Of a DNA stretch of 64,000 nucleotides, positions 1-6,775 are shown in pieces. A program made the translations under genes and the position numbers. The notes beneath the pieces are model-generated. The model saw only the letters and a program-made list of their open reading frames with translations. It did no database searches and was not told where the DNA came from. The stretch comes from Polaromonas sp. (GTDB lineage Bacteria; Pseudomonadota; Gammaproteobacteria; Burkholderiales; Burkholderiaceae_C): contig JAURVI010000041.1 of assembly GCA_030655515.1 (NCBI GenBank), positions 1-64,000 of the forward strand, given 5' to 3'. How positions within the stretch are numbered: the stretch's first letter is position 1; each line of letters starts with the position of its first letter.

Positions 1-1
1 C

Positions 2-124
2 CGGGCCGATATCTTTGACTATATTGAGCGGTTCTACAACCCCAGGCGTCGGCATTCGACGCTCAATGGATTGAGCCCGGTAGAGTTTGAAAAACGCTAC
101 GCGAGCTTAACTGTGTGTCCGTGA
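2..124 (+). pseudogene. 3' end of an IS3-family transposase (OrfB), cut by the window edge
   Basis: An open frame runs in from the window edge and stops at 122-124. It encodes the C-terminal tail of an IS3-type integrase-core transposase. The diagnostic stretch is YIERFYNPRRRHSTLNGLSP, the conserved tail of OrfB DDE transposases, followed by a short VEFEKRY end. The sequence just after the stop, up to about position 140, ends in CCCA, which fits the terminal CA of IS3-family right ends, but I cannot see the left end. The element abuts and truncates a toxin gene (143-236). Whether the rest of the transposase is intact lies outside the window. Confidence 0.75.
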
Positions 125-142
125 TATTGGGGGAATCCCAAT

Positions 143-236
143 TTGCTTCTTCTGGGCGGCGACAAGTCCTCGCAGAAGCGTGACATCAAACAACGAACGC
201 GCCATTGAGATGGCGCGGGTTTTTGGAAAGGAGTGA
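143..236 (+). pseudogene. Remnant of a HigB/RelE-like killer toxin (5' lost, frameshifted)
   Basis: Positions 143-193 translate to LLLLGGDKSSQKRDIKQ, the signature C-terminal block of the RelE/ParE-superfamily killer proteins that precede HigA-like antidotes. The expected continuation, AIEMARVFGKE and a stop at 234-236, is found in a frame shifted by one base after about position 194. The toxin has therefore lost its 5' part to the adjoining IS3 element and also carries a frameshift. The stop lies 3 bases before the antitoxin ATG, the usual spacing in this operon type. It cannot make a working toxin. Confidence 0.7.
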
Positions 237-239
237 CCC

Positions 240-527
240 ATGACCAAATTTGCCCCCTTCGATGCTGCTGACTACCTGGATGATGAGGAGACCATCGCGG
301 AGTACATCACCGCCGCATTGGAAGATTCCAATCCCGATGTGTTTCTAACAGCCGTGCGTGATGTAGCCCGCGCTCGTGGCATGGCGCAACTTGCTAAAGA
401 TACCGGTCTTGGCCGCGAGAGCCTTTACAAGGCACTTACGCCCGGGGCTAAGCCTCGCTACGACACAATGCTCAAGCTGCTTCACGCTCTCGGCGTCAAG
501 CTCTCAGCTTCACCCGTGCATCCATGA
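240..527 (+). CDS. HigA-like addiction-module antidote (orphan), HTH protein
   Basis: This 95-residue protein has a helix-turn-helix at about residues 45-75 (MAQLAKDTGLGRESLYKAL), typical of the antidotes paired with RelE/ParE-like killer proteins. The N-terminal FDAADYLDDEETIAEYITAAL segment is the family's usual start. In this family the antidote neutralises the toxin and represses its own operon. Its partner upstream (143-236) is truncated and frameshifted, so this looks like an orphan antitoxin. The ATG at 240 is preceded by GGAAAGGAG at 225-233. The gene is followed by an attC-like palindrome (about 560-618), so it may once have been the toxin/antitoxin pair of an integron cassette. Confidence 0.8.
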   Translation: MTKFAPFDAADYLDDEETIAEYITAALEDSNPDVFLTAVRDVARARGMAQLAKDTGLGRESLYKALTPGAKPRYDTMLKLLHALGVKLSASPVHP

Positions 528-559
528 GCCACACGCCGTTCCCCATCGACAGGACCATC

Positions 560-618
560 CATCAACACGGACTGGCGCGATAAGGCCGCGCCAGCCGGTT
601 ATGTCAGACGTGTTGGGC
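560..618 (+). repeat. attC-like integron recombination site (imperfect)
   Basis: The right simple site GTTGGGC lies at 612-618 and matches the GTTRRRY core. The left side, CAACACG (564-570), pairs with CGTGTTG. The inner arms CTGGCGCG and CGCGCCAG pair perfectly, with one unpaired A in the GGACTGG / CCAGCC arm. The left R-box is degenerate and the two spacers are unequal (the 3' spacer is longer), so this is a weaker attC candidate than the one at 1213-1276. Confidence 0.4.
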
Positions 619-658
619 CACTTGATGCCATAAGGCACACAGGTGTAATATTCGCCTT

Positions 659-937
659 ATGAAACCTGTGAGCTGGAGTACCGAGAAAAATATCCGCCTC
701 AAAGCCGAGCGCGGCGTATCTTTTGAGGAGGTTGTGTCAGCCATGTCGAATGGTGGACTTCTTGTTGTGCTAGACCATCCAAACACAGATCAATATCCGA
801 ACCAACGCATGTTTGTGGTTCGCATTCGTGGCTACGCCTATCTGGTGCCGTTTGTGGAGACGAAGCAAGAGGTCTTCCTGAAAACAATCATCCCGAGCCG
901 CAAAGCCACTCGCATTTATCTTGATGAGGAGCGTTGA
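659..937 (+). CDS. BrnT-like toxin of a type II toxin-antitoxin pair
   Basis: This is a 92-residue basic protein. The N-terminal pattern WSTEKNIRLKAERGVSFEEV resembles the WDxxKxxxNxxKHGVSFEEA opening of BrnT-type RelE-fold ribonuclease toxins. The middle, FVVRIRGYAYLVPFVE, and the C-terminal FLKTIIPSRKATRIYL are typical of this short family. The stop at 935-937 is one base from the ATG of the next gene, which has the ribbon-helix-helix layout of an antitoxin, so the two are an operon. The pair sits between two attC-like sites, and the start lies 41 bases after the inferred cassette boundary, as expected for a gene cassette. The exact family name is an inference. Confidence 0.65.
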   Translation: MKPVSWSTEKNIRLKAERGVSFEEVVSAMSNGGLLVVLDHPNTDQYPNQRMFVVRIRGYAYLVPFVETKQEVFLKTIIPSRKATRIYLDEER

Positions 938-938
938 A

Positions 939-1262
939 ATGGACAAAGAAAGAAAACTTGAGGAAGAGATTCTGGCCTCCTTTGAGAGGGGTGAATGGCA
1001 GCCTTCCCCAAAAGGCAAAAGTGAAATTGCACGTTTTTCTGCAATGGCCTCGGCCTCTCTGGTTAAAGACAAGAGGGTTAACATTCGCATTTCCTCCCGT
1101 GATCTGGATGACATTCAAGCCAAGGCCGCAGAAGAAGCAATCCCTTATCAAACGCTGATGGCCAGCGTCCTTCACAAGTACGTCACGGGGCGTCTTGTAG
1201 AGCCGCAAACCGGCCCAACGAATAAGGTTAGATCGCGCAAGCGCAGCGCAGCCGCGATCTGA
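939..1262 (+). CDS. Antitoxin partner (BrnA/CopG-like ribbon-helix-helix)
   Basis: The 107-residue protein ends with KRVNIRISSRDLDDIQAKAA and EEAIPYQTLMASVLHKYVTG, a beta strand plus two helices in the arrangement of ribbon-helix-helix antitoxins. The N-terminal half is acidic and would contact the toxin. I chose the ATG at 939, one base after the toxin stop, over an in-frame upstream ATG at 921 that lies inside the toxin gene. Its last codons run into the attC-like palindrome at 1213-1276, so the C-terminus (about residue 92 on) is encoded by the recombination site, as is often seen in integron cassettes. Confidence 0.65.
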   Translation: MDKERKLEEEILASFERGEWQPSPKGKSEIARFSAMASASLVKDKRVNIRISSRDLDDIQAKAAEEAIPYQTLMASVLHKYVTGRLVEPQTGPTNKVRSRKRSAAAI

Positions 1263-1276
1263 ACCGGTTGTTGGAC
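1213..1276 (+). repeat. attC-like integron recombination site
   Basis: GCCCAAC at 1213-1219 fits the RYYYAAC core and GTTGGAC at 1270-1276 fits GTTRRRY; they pair with one mismatch. The inner arms GGTTAGATCGCG and CGCGATCTGAACC pair with a single unpaired base, the extrahelical base typical of attC stems. The total length is 64 bases with a GC-rich loop. It directly follows the toxin-antitoxin pair, which fits a gene cassette spanning about 613-1270. No integron integrase is present in the window. Confidence 0.6.
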
Positions 1277-1290
1277 GAGCCCGGTTCGAC

Positions 1291-1310
1291 GGCACTGCAA
1301 GGCACTGCAA
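1291..1310 (+). repeat. Tandem direct repeat of GGCACTGCAA
   Basis: Two perfect adjacent copies of a 10-base unit follow the attC-like site and precede the IS91-type remnant. The region from 1311 to 1509 holds no gene I can recognise. Confidence 0.5.
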
Positions 1311-1509
1311 ATAGCTTGTTGGTTTTTCCCGGATACATCGGACTTTGCGCTGATCAAAGCCCGAACCGTCCGATGAGACAGGCGGTCATTGCAACCACCC
1401 GGTGCCCGGAGGCACTTTTTTACTCACTGTGCTGGCGTTTCACCGCATCAGGCCGCGCCCAACCACAGCACCCGTCGGGCGCTGGTGCAGGGGCCCAGTG
1501 GGGCGCGAT

Positions 1510-1890
1510 TTACCGGCTCAGACTTGTGCCCTCTTGCTCGCCACGTGGCGGCTCGGTGATGGCGGGCAGGATGCGTCGGCGCACGATGACCATCGCCGCG
1601 CCGCAGCAGCGGCGCAGCAGTTGCGGGCGCGGGCGCGGGCTCAGGGTTGCGGCGCTTTGGGTACTTTGGGTGCTTTGAGCGTTCGATCTGACGGGCTGTT
1701 TGAACACCAGCAAGCGCAGCAGCGCGATCAGCCGTTGGCTGTTGGGGCGCAGAAACCCATGGTTGCGCGCCCGCCTAAAACCTTTGGGCAGCACATGCTG
1801 CAGCACCAGCCACGAGAAGGTGGCCCCGCTGACGGTGCGCAGCACCCTCTTGCCTGTTTTGCTGTCGCGCCAGCGGGGGAGCGGCGCTGA
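1510..1890 (-). pseudogene. C-terminal remnant of an IS91-family (Y2) transposase
   Basis: Reading leftwards from about 1890, the frame gives WRDSKTGKRVLRTVSG, then FSWLVLQHVLPKGFRRARNH and GFLRPNSQRLIALL. It ends in a basic tail with CCGAAMVIVRRRILP before a stop at 1510. The block LQHVLPKGFRRxRNHGFL is the signature of IS91/IS801-type transposases, and the tail corresponds to their final zinc-ligand motif. The catalytic HUH and tyrosine regions are missing, so only about the last 125 residues survive. The remnant abuts the uspA gene that ends at 1896. Confidence 0.65.
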
Positions 1891-1895
1891 ACGCT

Positions 1896-2318
1896 TTACT
1901 TGACCAGCAACACCGGCACGTCGCTGTCGGTCACCACGCGCTGGGCCACGCTGCCCATGACGGCGCGGCCGAGCAGGCCGTGGCCGTGGGTGCCCATGAC
2001 GATCATGTGCGCCTTTTCGTTCTTGGCGGCGCGCACCACCTCGACCGGCGGTGTGCCGACGACCCAGGCGGTGCGAAACTGCAGCTTGTGGCGCTTGAGG
2101 AAGCGCTCGATCGGGTCCAGCACTTTTTTGGCTTCGTCGGCATGGTAGGCGTTGACCGTGGCGGAGCCCACCATGGTCTTGACGCGCGGCGGAACGGGCG
2201 GCTGCACGTTGAGCACGACCAGTTCATCCTCGGGGCCGGTCAGGCTCTCGTGGGTGACGAGAAAAGCCAGGGCTTTCTTGGTGTACTTGCTGCCGTCAGC
2301 GGCGAACAGGACTTTCAT
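1896..2318 (-). CDS. Universal stress protein, ATP-binding type
   Basis: This is a 140-residue single UspA domain. It opens with a beta strand, MKVLFAADGSKYTKKALAF, and near the C-terminus has GTHGHGLLGRAVMGSVAQRV, which fits the G-2x-G-9x-G(S/T) ATP-binding motif exactly. Such cytoplasmic proteins support survival under stress and starvation. The gene lies 26 bases downstream of a second usp gene in the same direction, and the pair probably shares the FNR-type site at 2923-2936. Confidence 0.9.
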   Translation of the reverse strand: MKVLFAADGSKYTKKALAFLVTHESLTGPEDELVVLNVQPPVPPRVKTMVGSATVNAYHADEAKKVLDPIERFLKRHKLQFRTAWVVGTPPVEVVRAAKNEKAHMIVMGTHGHGLLGRAVMGSVAQRVVTDSDVPVLLVK

Positions 2319-2344
2319 TTTTTCTTCCTATATATAAAACCAAT

Positions 2345-2788
2345 TCAGCGCAACACTAACACGGGAATGCTGCTGTGGGTCAGTACCTGTTGGGTTTCGC
2401 TTCCCAGCAGCACACGCTTGATGCCCTTGCGGCCATGCGAGGCCATGACGACGAGGTCGCACCTGTGCTTTTTCGCGGCAGTCATGATGGACTCGGCCAC
2501 CAGGTCGGAACGCGCGACCACGGCCTTGGCTGCCACGCCTTCGGCCTGGGCCGCCTGCTGCACCGCATTGACCACGGCCTGGCCCTTGTCGGCCCACTGC
2601 TTTTCGATACGGCTGACATCCTGGGGCGAGATCGTCGCGCCACCTTCGAAGTAGCTCACGGGATAGCGCGGCACGACGTACAGCGCCACGAGGTCGGCGC
2701 CGATGGCGGCAGCCAGATCGATCGCGCCGCGAACAGCCTTCTTGGACAGCGTGGAGCCATCGGTGGCGACCAGAATGCGTTGGTACAT
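2345..2788 (-). CDS. Universal stress protein, second copy
   Basis: This 147-residue UspA-domain protein begins MYQRILVATDGSTLSKKAV. Its nucleotide loop reads ASHGRKGIKRVLLGSETQ. The first glycine of G-2x-G-9x-G(S/T) is alanine, otherwise the motif is kept, so ATP binding is likely but less certain than in the neighbour at 1896-2318. It is the first gene of the two-gene usp unit. The 135 bases upstream lead to an FNR-type palindrome, which suggests induction under low oxygen. Confidence 0.9.
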   Translation of the reverse strand: MYQRILVATDGSTLSKKAVRGAIDLAAAIGADLVALYVVPRYPVSYFEGGATISPQDVSRIEKQWADKGQAVVNAVQQAAQAEGVAAKAVVARSDLVAESIMTAAKKHRCDLVVMASHGRKGIKRVLLGSETQQVLTHSSIPVLVLR

Positions 2789-2828
2789 GGTCAGGCCTCC
2801 TTTGGGGCAACTCGGCAGGAAAGATACG

Positions 2829-2873
2829 CCCCCGCGGGGGGCTGCGAACGAATGTGAGCGTGGGGGTTCATGG
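2829..2873 (+). repeat. Dispersed repeat, copy 1 (core AGCGTGGGGGTTCAT)
   Basis: A GC-rich palindrome (CCCCCGCGGGGGG) is followed by GCGAACGAATGTGAGCGTGG and GGGTTCATGG. Closely related copies lie at 8064-8109 and 9761-9813, with diverged ones at 20688-20739 and 20766-20833. On the minus strand each of the first three starts with ATG or lies right beside a start codon. Confidence 0.7.
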
Positions 2874-2922
2874 CTTCTCCTGGGTAATGGTCATGAGTTT
2901 AGGGAGCGGCACCCACCCCGGA

Positions 2923-2936
2923 TTGATCCAGGTCAA
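2923..2936 (-). promoter_or_regulatory. FNR/Anr-type binding site upstream of the usp genes
   Basis: TTGATCCAGGTCAA matches the FNR consensus TTGAT-N4-ATCAA at 9 of 10 defined positions. It sits 135 bases upstream of the usp start at 2788, and usp genes are common FNR/Anr targets. The rest of 2874-3239 holds no gene I can support; open frames there on both strands lack family features. Confidence 0.6.
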
Positions 2937-3239
2937 GTGGACGTTGCAAGCGGCGGTCCTGTTGATAGTGGACGCCAATGTCGAGCTGTCGGAGTTGTTC
3001 CAGAATTCAACGGCCGGTCTGGTGTTCGTTACGGCATTTCCTGATCGCGGCGATGTGTTCAGGAAGTTCCTGTCTGTTGTCGCATGGGAAACGGAGGTAT
3101 GGTGCGCAAGTGATCCGACGCATCTCATCCATTTCAATGGCGAGCGGTTTCTGGGGCCGTACGGTGCGCCATGAACCTCGTCGATGAAATCACACCCGAT
3201 CAGCGGCGGGGCGGCCCAGCAGGCCAGGCAGCAGGAGCA

Positions 3240-3896
3240 TCAGGTTGTCGTTTCATCCAGGGCGTCATGGTCCAGGTGCTGGGTGTCGGCCCAGCCGACC
3301 AGCGTAAACCCTTCGGGTGTCCAGAGCAGGCGGTTGATGGCCGCATTGCCCAGCGCCCAGGTGCGCGGCGCCTGGATGTCCAGCCGCGTCGCGGCCCGGT
3401 AGAGCACGTCCATCACGCCGCCGTGGCCGACCAGCACGATCAGTTCCCCGGCGTGGCGGGCCGCCAGTTTTCCGGCGGTAGCGACCACGCGCTCGCGCAG
3501 TTGCAGCAAGGACTCGCCGCCGCACGGGGCAAACTCCGGGTCACGTGTGCGCCAGCGCATCGCCTGATCGGGCAGCGCCGCTTCAATTTCGGCAAAGGTT
3601 TTCCCCTGAAATTCGCCAAAATGCCGCTCGCGCAAGCCCTCGTCAGCGCTGACCGGCACGCCGGTGGCCCGGCTGACATGCAACGCGGTTTCGTAGGCGC
3701 GTCCCAGGTCGCTGGCATAAATGGCGGCGATGGGCTCTCCCGTCAGCGCCAGCGCCAGACGCCGGGCCTGCCAGCGCCCGATGTCGTTCAGCCCGACATC
3801 GAGTTGGCCCTGGATGCGGGTATCCACATTCCAGGCGGTTTCGCCATGGCGAATCGCCAACAGGCGCGCGGCTTCCAGGGCAGGCTGCGGCACCAT
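3240..3896 (-). CDS. Histidine phosphatase family protein (phosphoglycerate-mutase-like)
   Basis: The protein has 218 residues. The catalytic signature LLAIRHGETAWN places the phospho-accepting histidine at residue 17. GLRERHFGEFQGKTFAEIE supplies the acid residues of the family, and LIVLVGHGGVMDVLYRAA supplies the second histidine near residue 160. Members hydrolyse phosphate esters; the mutase-like small form here fits a broad phosphatase or an alpha-ribazole phosphatase (CobC) better than a glycolytic mutase, but the substrate cannot be read from the sequence. Its ATG overlaps the stop of the upstream lipoprotein gene (ATGA), so the two are translationally coupled. Confidence 0.85.
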   Translation of the reverse strand: MVPQPALEAARLLAIRHGETAWNVDTRIQGQLDVGLNDIGRWQARRLALALTGEPIAAIYASDLGRAYETALHVSRATGVPVSADEGLRERHFGEFQGKTFAEIEAALPDQAMRWRTRDPEFAPCGGESLLQLRERVVATAGKLAARHAGELIVLVGHGGVMDVLYRAATRLDIQAPRTWALGNAAINRLLWTPEGFTLVGWADTQHLDHDALDETTT

Positions 3897-4519
3897 CAGC
3901 GAGCAATCTCGATGCTGATTCGACGCGGCCCGGCCGGCGGCGCCGGAAAGCCGCGCAGCGCGGCGTCCAGCATGGCTGAAATCACCGGGTCGCTGTCATT
4001 CCACGGCTCTTCACTGACGGCGCGTGTTTCATACACCGCGACATTGCTGCGCAGCTCGCGCATGACGATGCTGATTTCGCGCCGGTACATCGGCGTCTCC
4101 ATGCCGCCCAGCGGAAAACCAAAACTGAAGCCGACATTGGCGCCCCCCCCCCCGCTTCCGCCGCCGACAAAGATGTTGGGGCCGTCATAGGGGTAGTAGC
4201 CGCCGTTCCAGCGCGAGCGCAGCAGGGGCTGGGAACTGGCGCTGATCTGCACGCTGAAGCTTGCTGCCTGCGGGTTGTGCTGCAGCCCCACTTTGGCCAG
4301 CGCGGCCCGGGCCAGGCCTTCCAGCCGGGCCTGCGGCGCATCGGGCTGCTGCTGCGACAGCAAACGCTCGAAGAGGTAGTTGCTGCCCGGCGCAGGCGGT
4401 GCCGGCACCCAGCGGGCGAAGCTCGTGACCTCGCTCTCGACCACCCGGGTGCTGGCGCAGCCGCCCAGCAGTCCAACCAGAGTTGCTATGAAAATAATAG
4501 CTTTTAGCACTCGTTTCAT
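3896..4519 (-). CDS. DUF4136-type lipoprotein
   Basis: The 207-residue protein starts with a lipoprotein signal, MKRVLKAIIFIATLVGLLGG followed by C, so the mature protein would be lipidated at about residue 21. The body, with VQISASSQPLLRSRW, a glycine-rich loop and MREL, resembles DUF4136 outer-membrane lipoproteins of unknown role. I chose the ATG at 4519 because GGAG lies five bases upstream; an in-frame ATG at 4543 is further from any ribosome site. The glycine-rich loop is encoded over a run of 11 C on the plus strand (4143-4153), a slippage-prone tract. The stop overlaps the phosphatase start. Confidence 0.75.
   Translation of the reverse strand: MKRVLKAIIFIATLVGLLGGCASTRVVESEVTSFARWVPAPPAPGSNYLFERLLSQQQPDAPQARLEGLARAALAKVGLQHNPQAASFSVQISASSQPLLRSRWNGGYYPYDGPNIFVGGGSGGGGANVGFSFGFPLGGMETPMYRREISIVMRELRSNVAVYETRAVSEEPWNDSDPVISAMLDAALRGFPAPPAGPRRISIEIAR
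4143..4153 (+). repeat. Homopolymer tract of 11 C inside the lipoprotein gene
   Basis: Eleven consecutive C (G on the coding strand) encode part of a glycine-rich loop. A change of one base would shift the frame of the lipoprotein. Confidence 0.85.
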
Positions 4520-4548
4520 AAGGACTCCAGGCATGAAATCCATGAAAA

Positions 4549-5481
4549 TCAGGTCAAAGCGACAATCGCCAGTCCGGGCCGCACCGGTTCAAAAAATTCT
4601 TCCGCGTCAAAGGCCTTGTCACCGTCGGGGTCGGGCATGCCGGTGCTGCGGATGCCCTTGAAATCGTGCTGCCTGCCGTCCATCAAGTGCGAGGGCACGA
4701 TGTTTTGCAGCGAGGTGAACATGTTCTCCAGCCGGCCCGGGAATTGTTTGTCCCACTCGCGCAGCATGTTGCCGACCTGCACGCGCTGCAGGTTTTGCTG
4801 GCTGCCGCACAGTGTGCAGGGAATGATGGGAAAGTCGCGCACCTGGGCCCAGCGGATCAGGTCTTTCTCGGGCACATAGGCCATGGGCCGGATCACTACA
4901 TGTTTGCCGGTGTCGCTGACCAGCTTGGGCGGCATGCCCTTGAGGCGCGAGGCAAAAAACATGTTCAGGAAAAAGGTCTGCAGCATGTCGTCACGGTGGT
5001 GGCCCAGCGCGATTTTGGTCGCGCCCAGCTCTTCGGCCACCCGGTACAAGATGCCGCGTCGCAGCCGCGAACACAGCGAACACATGGTCTTGCCCTCGGG
5101 GATCACGCGCTTGACGATGCTGTAGGTGTCCTGCGTCTCGATGTGGAAGGGCACGCCGAGCTTTTCCAGGTACTGCGGCAGGATGTGGTCGGGAAAGCCG
5201 GGCTGCTTCTGGTCCAGGTTGACGGCGATCAGCTCGAAGTTGATCGGCGCGCGCGCCTTGAGCTTGAGCAGGATGTCCAGCATCGCGTAGCTATCCTTTC
5301 CGCCCGAGACGCAGACCATGACCTTGTCGCCCTCCTCGATCATGTTGAAGTCGACAATCGCGCGCCCGACTTCGCGGCACAGGCGTTTTTCTAACTTGTG
5401 TTCTTCGCGTTCGATTTTCAGGCCTGTCTTGGCGTGCATCTGCGTTTCTTCGCTCATAACTTCGTTCAATACGGCATTCAT
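4549..5481 (-). CDS. ttcA: tRNA 2-thiocytidine(32) synthetase TtcA
   Basis: The 310-residue protein carries the ATP-pyrophosphatase P-loop [11 protein letters not shown] and two cysteine pairs, [10 protein letters not shown] and CTLCGSQQN, which in TtcA bind the Fe-S cluster used to thiolate C32 of tRNA. Length and motif order match TtcA of Escherichia coli. I prefer the ATG at 5481 ([10 protein letters not shown]) to the one at 5511, which would overlap folB. The gene directly follows folB on the same strand. Confidence 0.93.
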   Translation of the reverse strand: MNAVLNEVMSEETQMHAKTGLKIEREEHKLEKRLCREVGRAIVDFNMIEEGDKVMVCVSGGKDSYAMLDILLKLKARAPINFELIAVNLDQKQPGFPDHILPQYLEKLGVPFHIETQDTYSIVKRVIPEGKTMCSLCSRLRRGILYRVAEELGATKIALGHHRDDMLQTFFLNMFFASRLKGMPPKLVSDTGKHVVIRPMAYVPEKDLIRWAQVRDFPIIPCTLCGSQQNLQRVQVGNMLREWDKQFPGRLENMFTSLQNIVPSHLMDGRQHDFKGIRSTGMPDPDGDKAFDAEEFFEPVRPGLAIVALT

Positions 5482-5498
5482 TGATTTACCCCAGTCCA

Positions 5499-5876
5499 TC
5501 AGATTGACCACTGCCCGGTTTCAACGCGAATGGCTACTTCGCAGTCGTCAAAAATCTCTAACTTCGCAATTTTCACACGCACGCCCAGCACGCCGGGCAG
5601 CAGCATCAGCCGGTGCGCCAGCTTGCCGATCAGGCTTTCCAGCAGGTTGACATGTTCGGCCGTGCATTCGTTGATGATGATCTGGCGCACCTTGCGGTAA
5701 TCCAGCACATGGTGGATGTCGTCGTCGCCAGGCAGCAGCGGCTGGGTGCCGAGGTTGAGCTCGGCATCGACCTGGATCGGTTGCGGCGCATTTTTCTCCT
5801 GCTCAAGAATGCCCAGGTTCGCGTCGAAACGCAAACCGGTGAGTGTCAGGATCTGGGTGCCCCGGGTATTGAACAT
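5499..5876 (-). CDS. folB: Dihydroneopterin aldolase FolB
   Basis: This 125-residue protein has [20 protein letters not shown] at the start, the core [13 protein letters not shown], and [16 protein letters not shown], which are typical of FolB. Dihydroneopterin aldolase cleaves 7,8-dihydroneopterin to 6-hydroxymethyl-dihydropterin and glycolaldehyde in folate synthesis. The catalytic glutamate of the family would be the one in LLESL. It follows a pteridine-reductase-like gene 37 bases upstream, which supports a shared pterin role. Confidence 0.9.
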   Translation of the reverse strand: MFNTRGTQILTLTGLRFDANLGILEQEKNAPQPIQVDAELNLGTQPLLPGDDDIHHVLDYRKVRQIIINECTAEHVNLLESLIGKLAHRLMLLPGVLGVRVKIAKLEIFDDCEVAIRVETGQWSI

Positions 5877-5913
5877 GGTGTCAGGTTGCCGTACGAAGGA
5901 TGGGAAGGCACGC

Positions 5914-6708
5914 TCACATCAGTGAGAAATCGCGCTCGAATTTCATCAGGTGCTGGCCACCGTCGACCAGCAGCGTGGTGCCGGTGATGGAGCGGTTTTC
6001 GAGCGCAAATTTCACGGTGGCGGCCACGTCGGCCGGGCTGGATGATCGACCCAGCGGCGAGAGTTGATGCAGCGCCTCGAATTTTTCAGCGCTGAGCAAG
6101 TGACTGGTGAGCGTCAGACCGGGCGCCACGCCGACCACCCGCACTTGCGGGGCCAGCGCGATGGCCAGCATGGTGTTGGCTGCCTCCAGCGCCGCCTTGG
6201 ACAGCGTGTAGCTGAAGAAATCGGGGTTCTGGTTCCAGAGCTTCTGGTCCAGCAGGTTGATGACCGCATACCGGCCGGTCTGTTCTGCCACCGCGCCGCC
6301 GGCCTGCCGCGCGGCGACATGGCTGTGCAACGCCTGCGCCAGCACGATGGCGGCACTGGTGTTGCTGCGCATGTGTTTTTCCAGCGCCGCAAAGCTGAAG
6401 CTGGCGGCGCTGTCGTGTTCAAAGGCGGACGCATTGTTGACCACGGCATCGACCTGGCCGAAGTGGTTGACCACTTGCGGCAGCAGGCTTCTGACCTCGT
6501 CTTCATCGTCCAGATTGGTCTTGAATACGGAGGAGGCCCCCGCCAATCGGGCGCAATCAGCCGCTGTTTTGATCGCGTCTTCTTGTGAGTTCCGGTAATG
6601 CACGGCGACCCGCCAGCCGCTGCCGGCCAGTGCCAGCGCGATCTCGCGGCCCAGCCGCCTGGCGGCGCCGGTGACGAGAACAACAGGAGAGGGAGGCGCT
6701 GGTTTCAT
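5914..6708 (-). CDS. FolM-like SDR (pteridine / dihydromonapterin reductase)
   Basis: This is a 264-residue short-chain dehydrogenase. The cofactor loop reads VVLVTGAARRLGREIA; the TGxxxRxG form with arginine is typical of NADPH-using pteridine reductases rather than the common TGxxxGIG. NNASAF, NLLDQKLWNQNPDFFSYTLS followed by K supplies the catalytic Tyr-x3-Lys, and GVAPGLTL is the family's PG loop. The position next to folB fits a role in reducing dihydromonapterin or dihydrofolate. It diverges from the methyltransferase gene at 6776. Confidence 0.8.
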   Translation of the reverse strand: MKPAPPSPVVLVTGAARRLGREIALALAGSGWRVAVHYRNSQEDAIKTAADCARLAGASSVFKTNLDDEDEVRSLLPQVVNHFGQVDAVVNNASAFEHDSAASFSFAALEKHMRSNTSAAIVLAQALHSHVAARQAGGAVAEQTGRYAVINLLDQKLWNQNPDFFSYTLSKAALEAANTMLAIALAPQVRVVGVAPGLTLTSHLLSAEKFEALHQLSPLGRSSSPADVAATVKFALENRSITGTTLLVDGGQHLMKFERDFSLM

Positions 6709-6775
6709 GCGGGTGGGGGTAGATCAGTCTGAAGGCGGAGCAATCGCCGACAATCCGGGGGTGAGCACCCCGACC

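Noticed and set aside
213..224. GC-rich hairpin ending in a T-run before the HigA-like gene as a terminator
   Set aside because: The same bases encode the conserved end of the toxin remnant, so the pattern is explained by coding sequence.
2854..3174. A 106-codon open frame upstream of the phosphatase gene
   Set aside because: It begins in a dispersed repeat and overlaps the FNR-type box; an opposite-strand frame is equally long.
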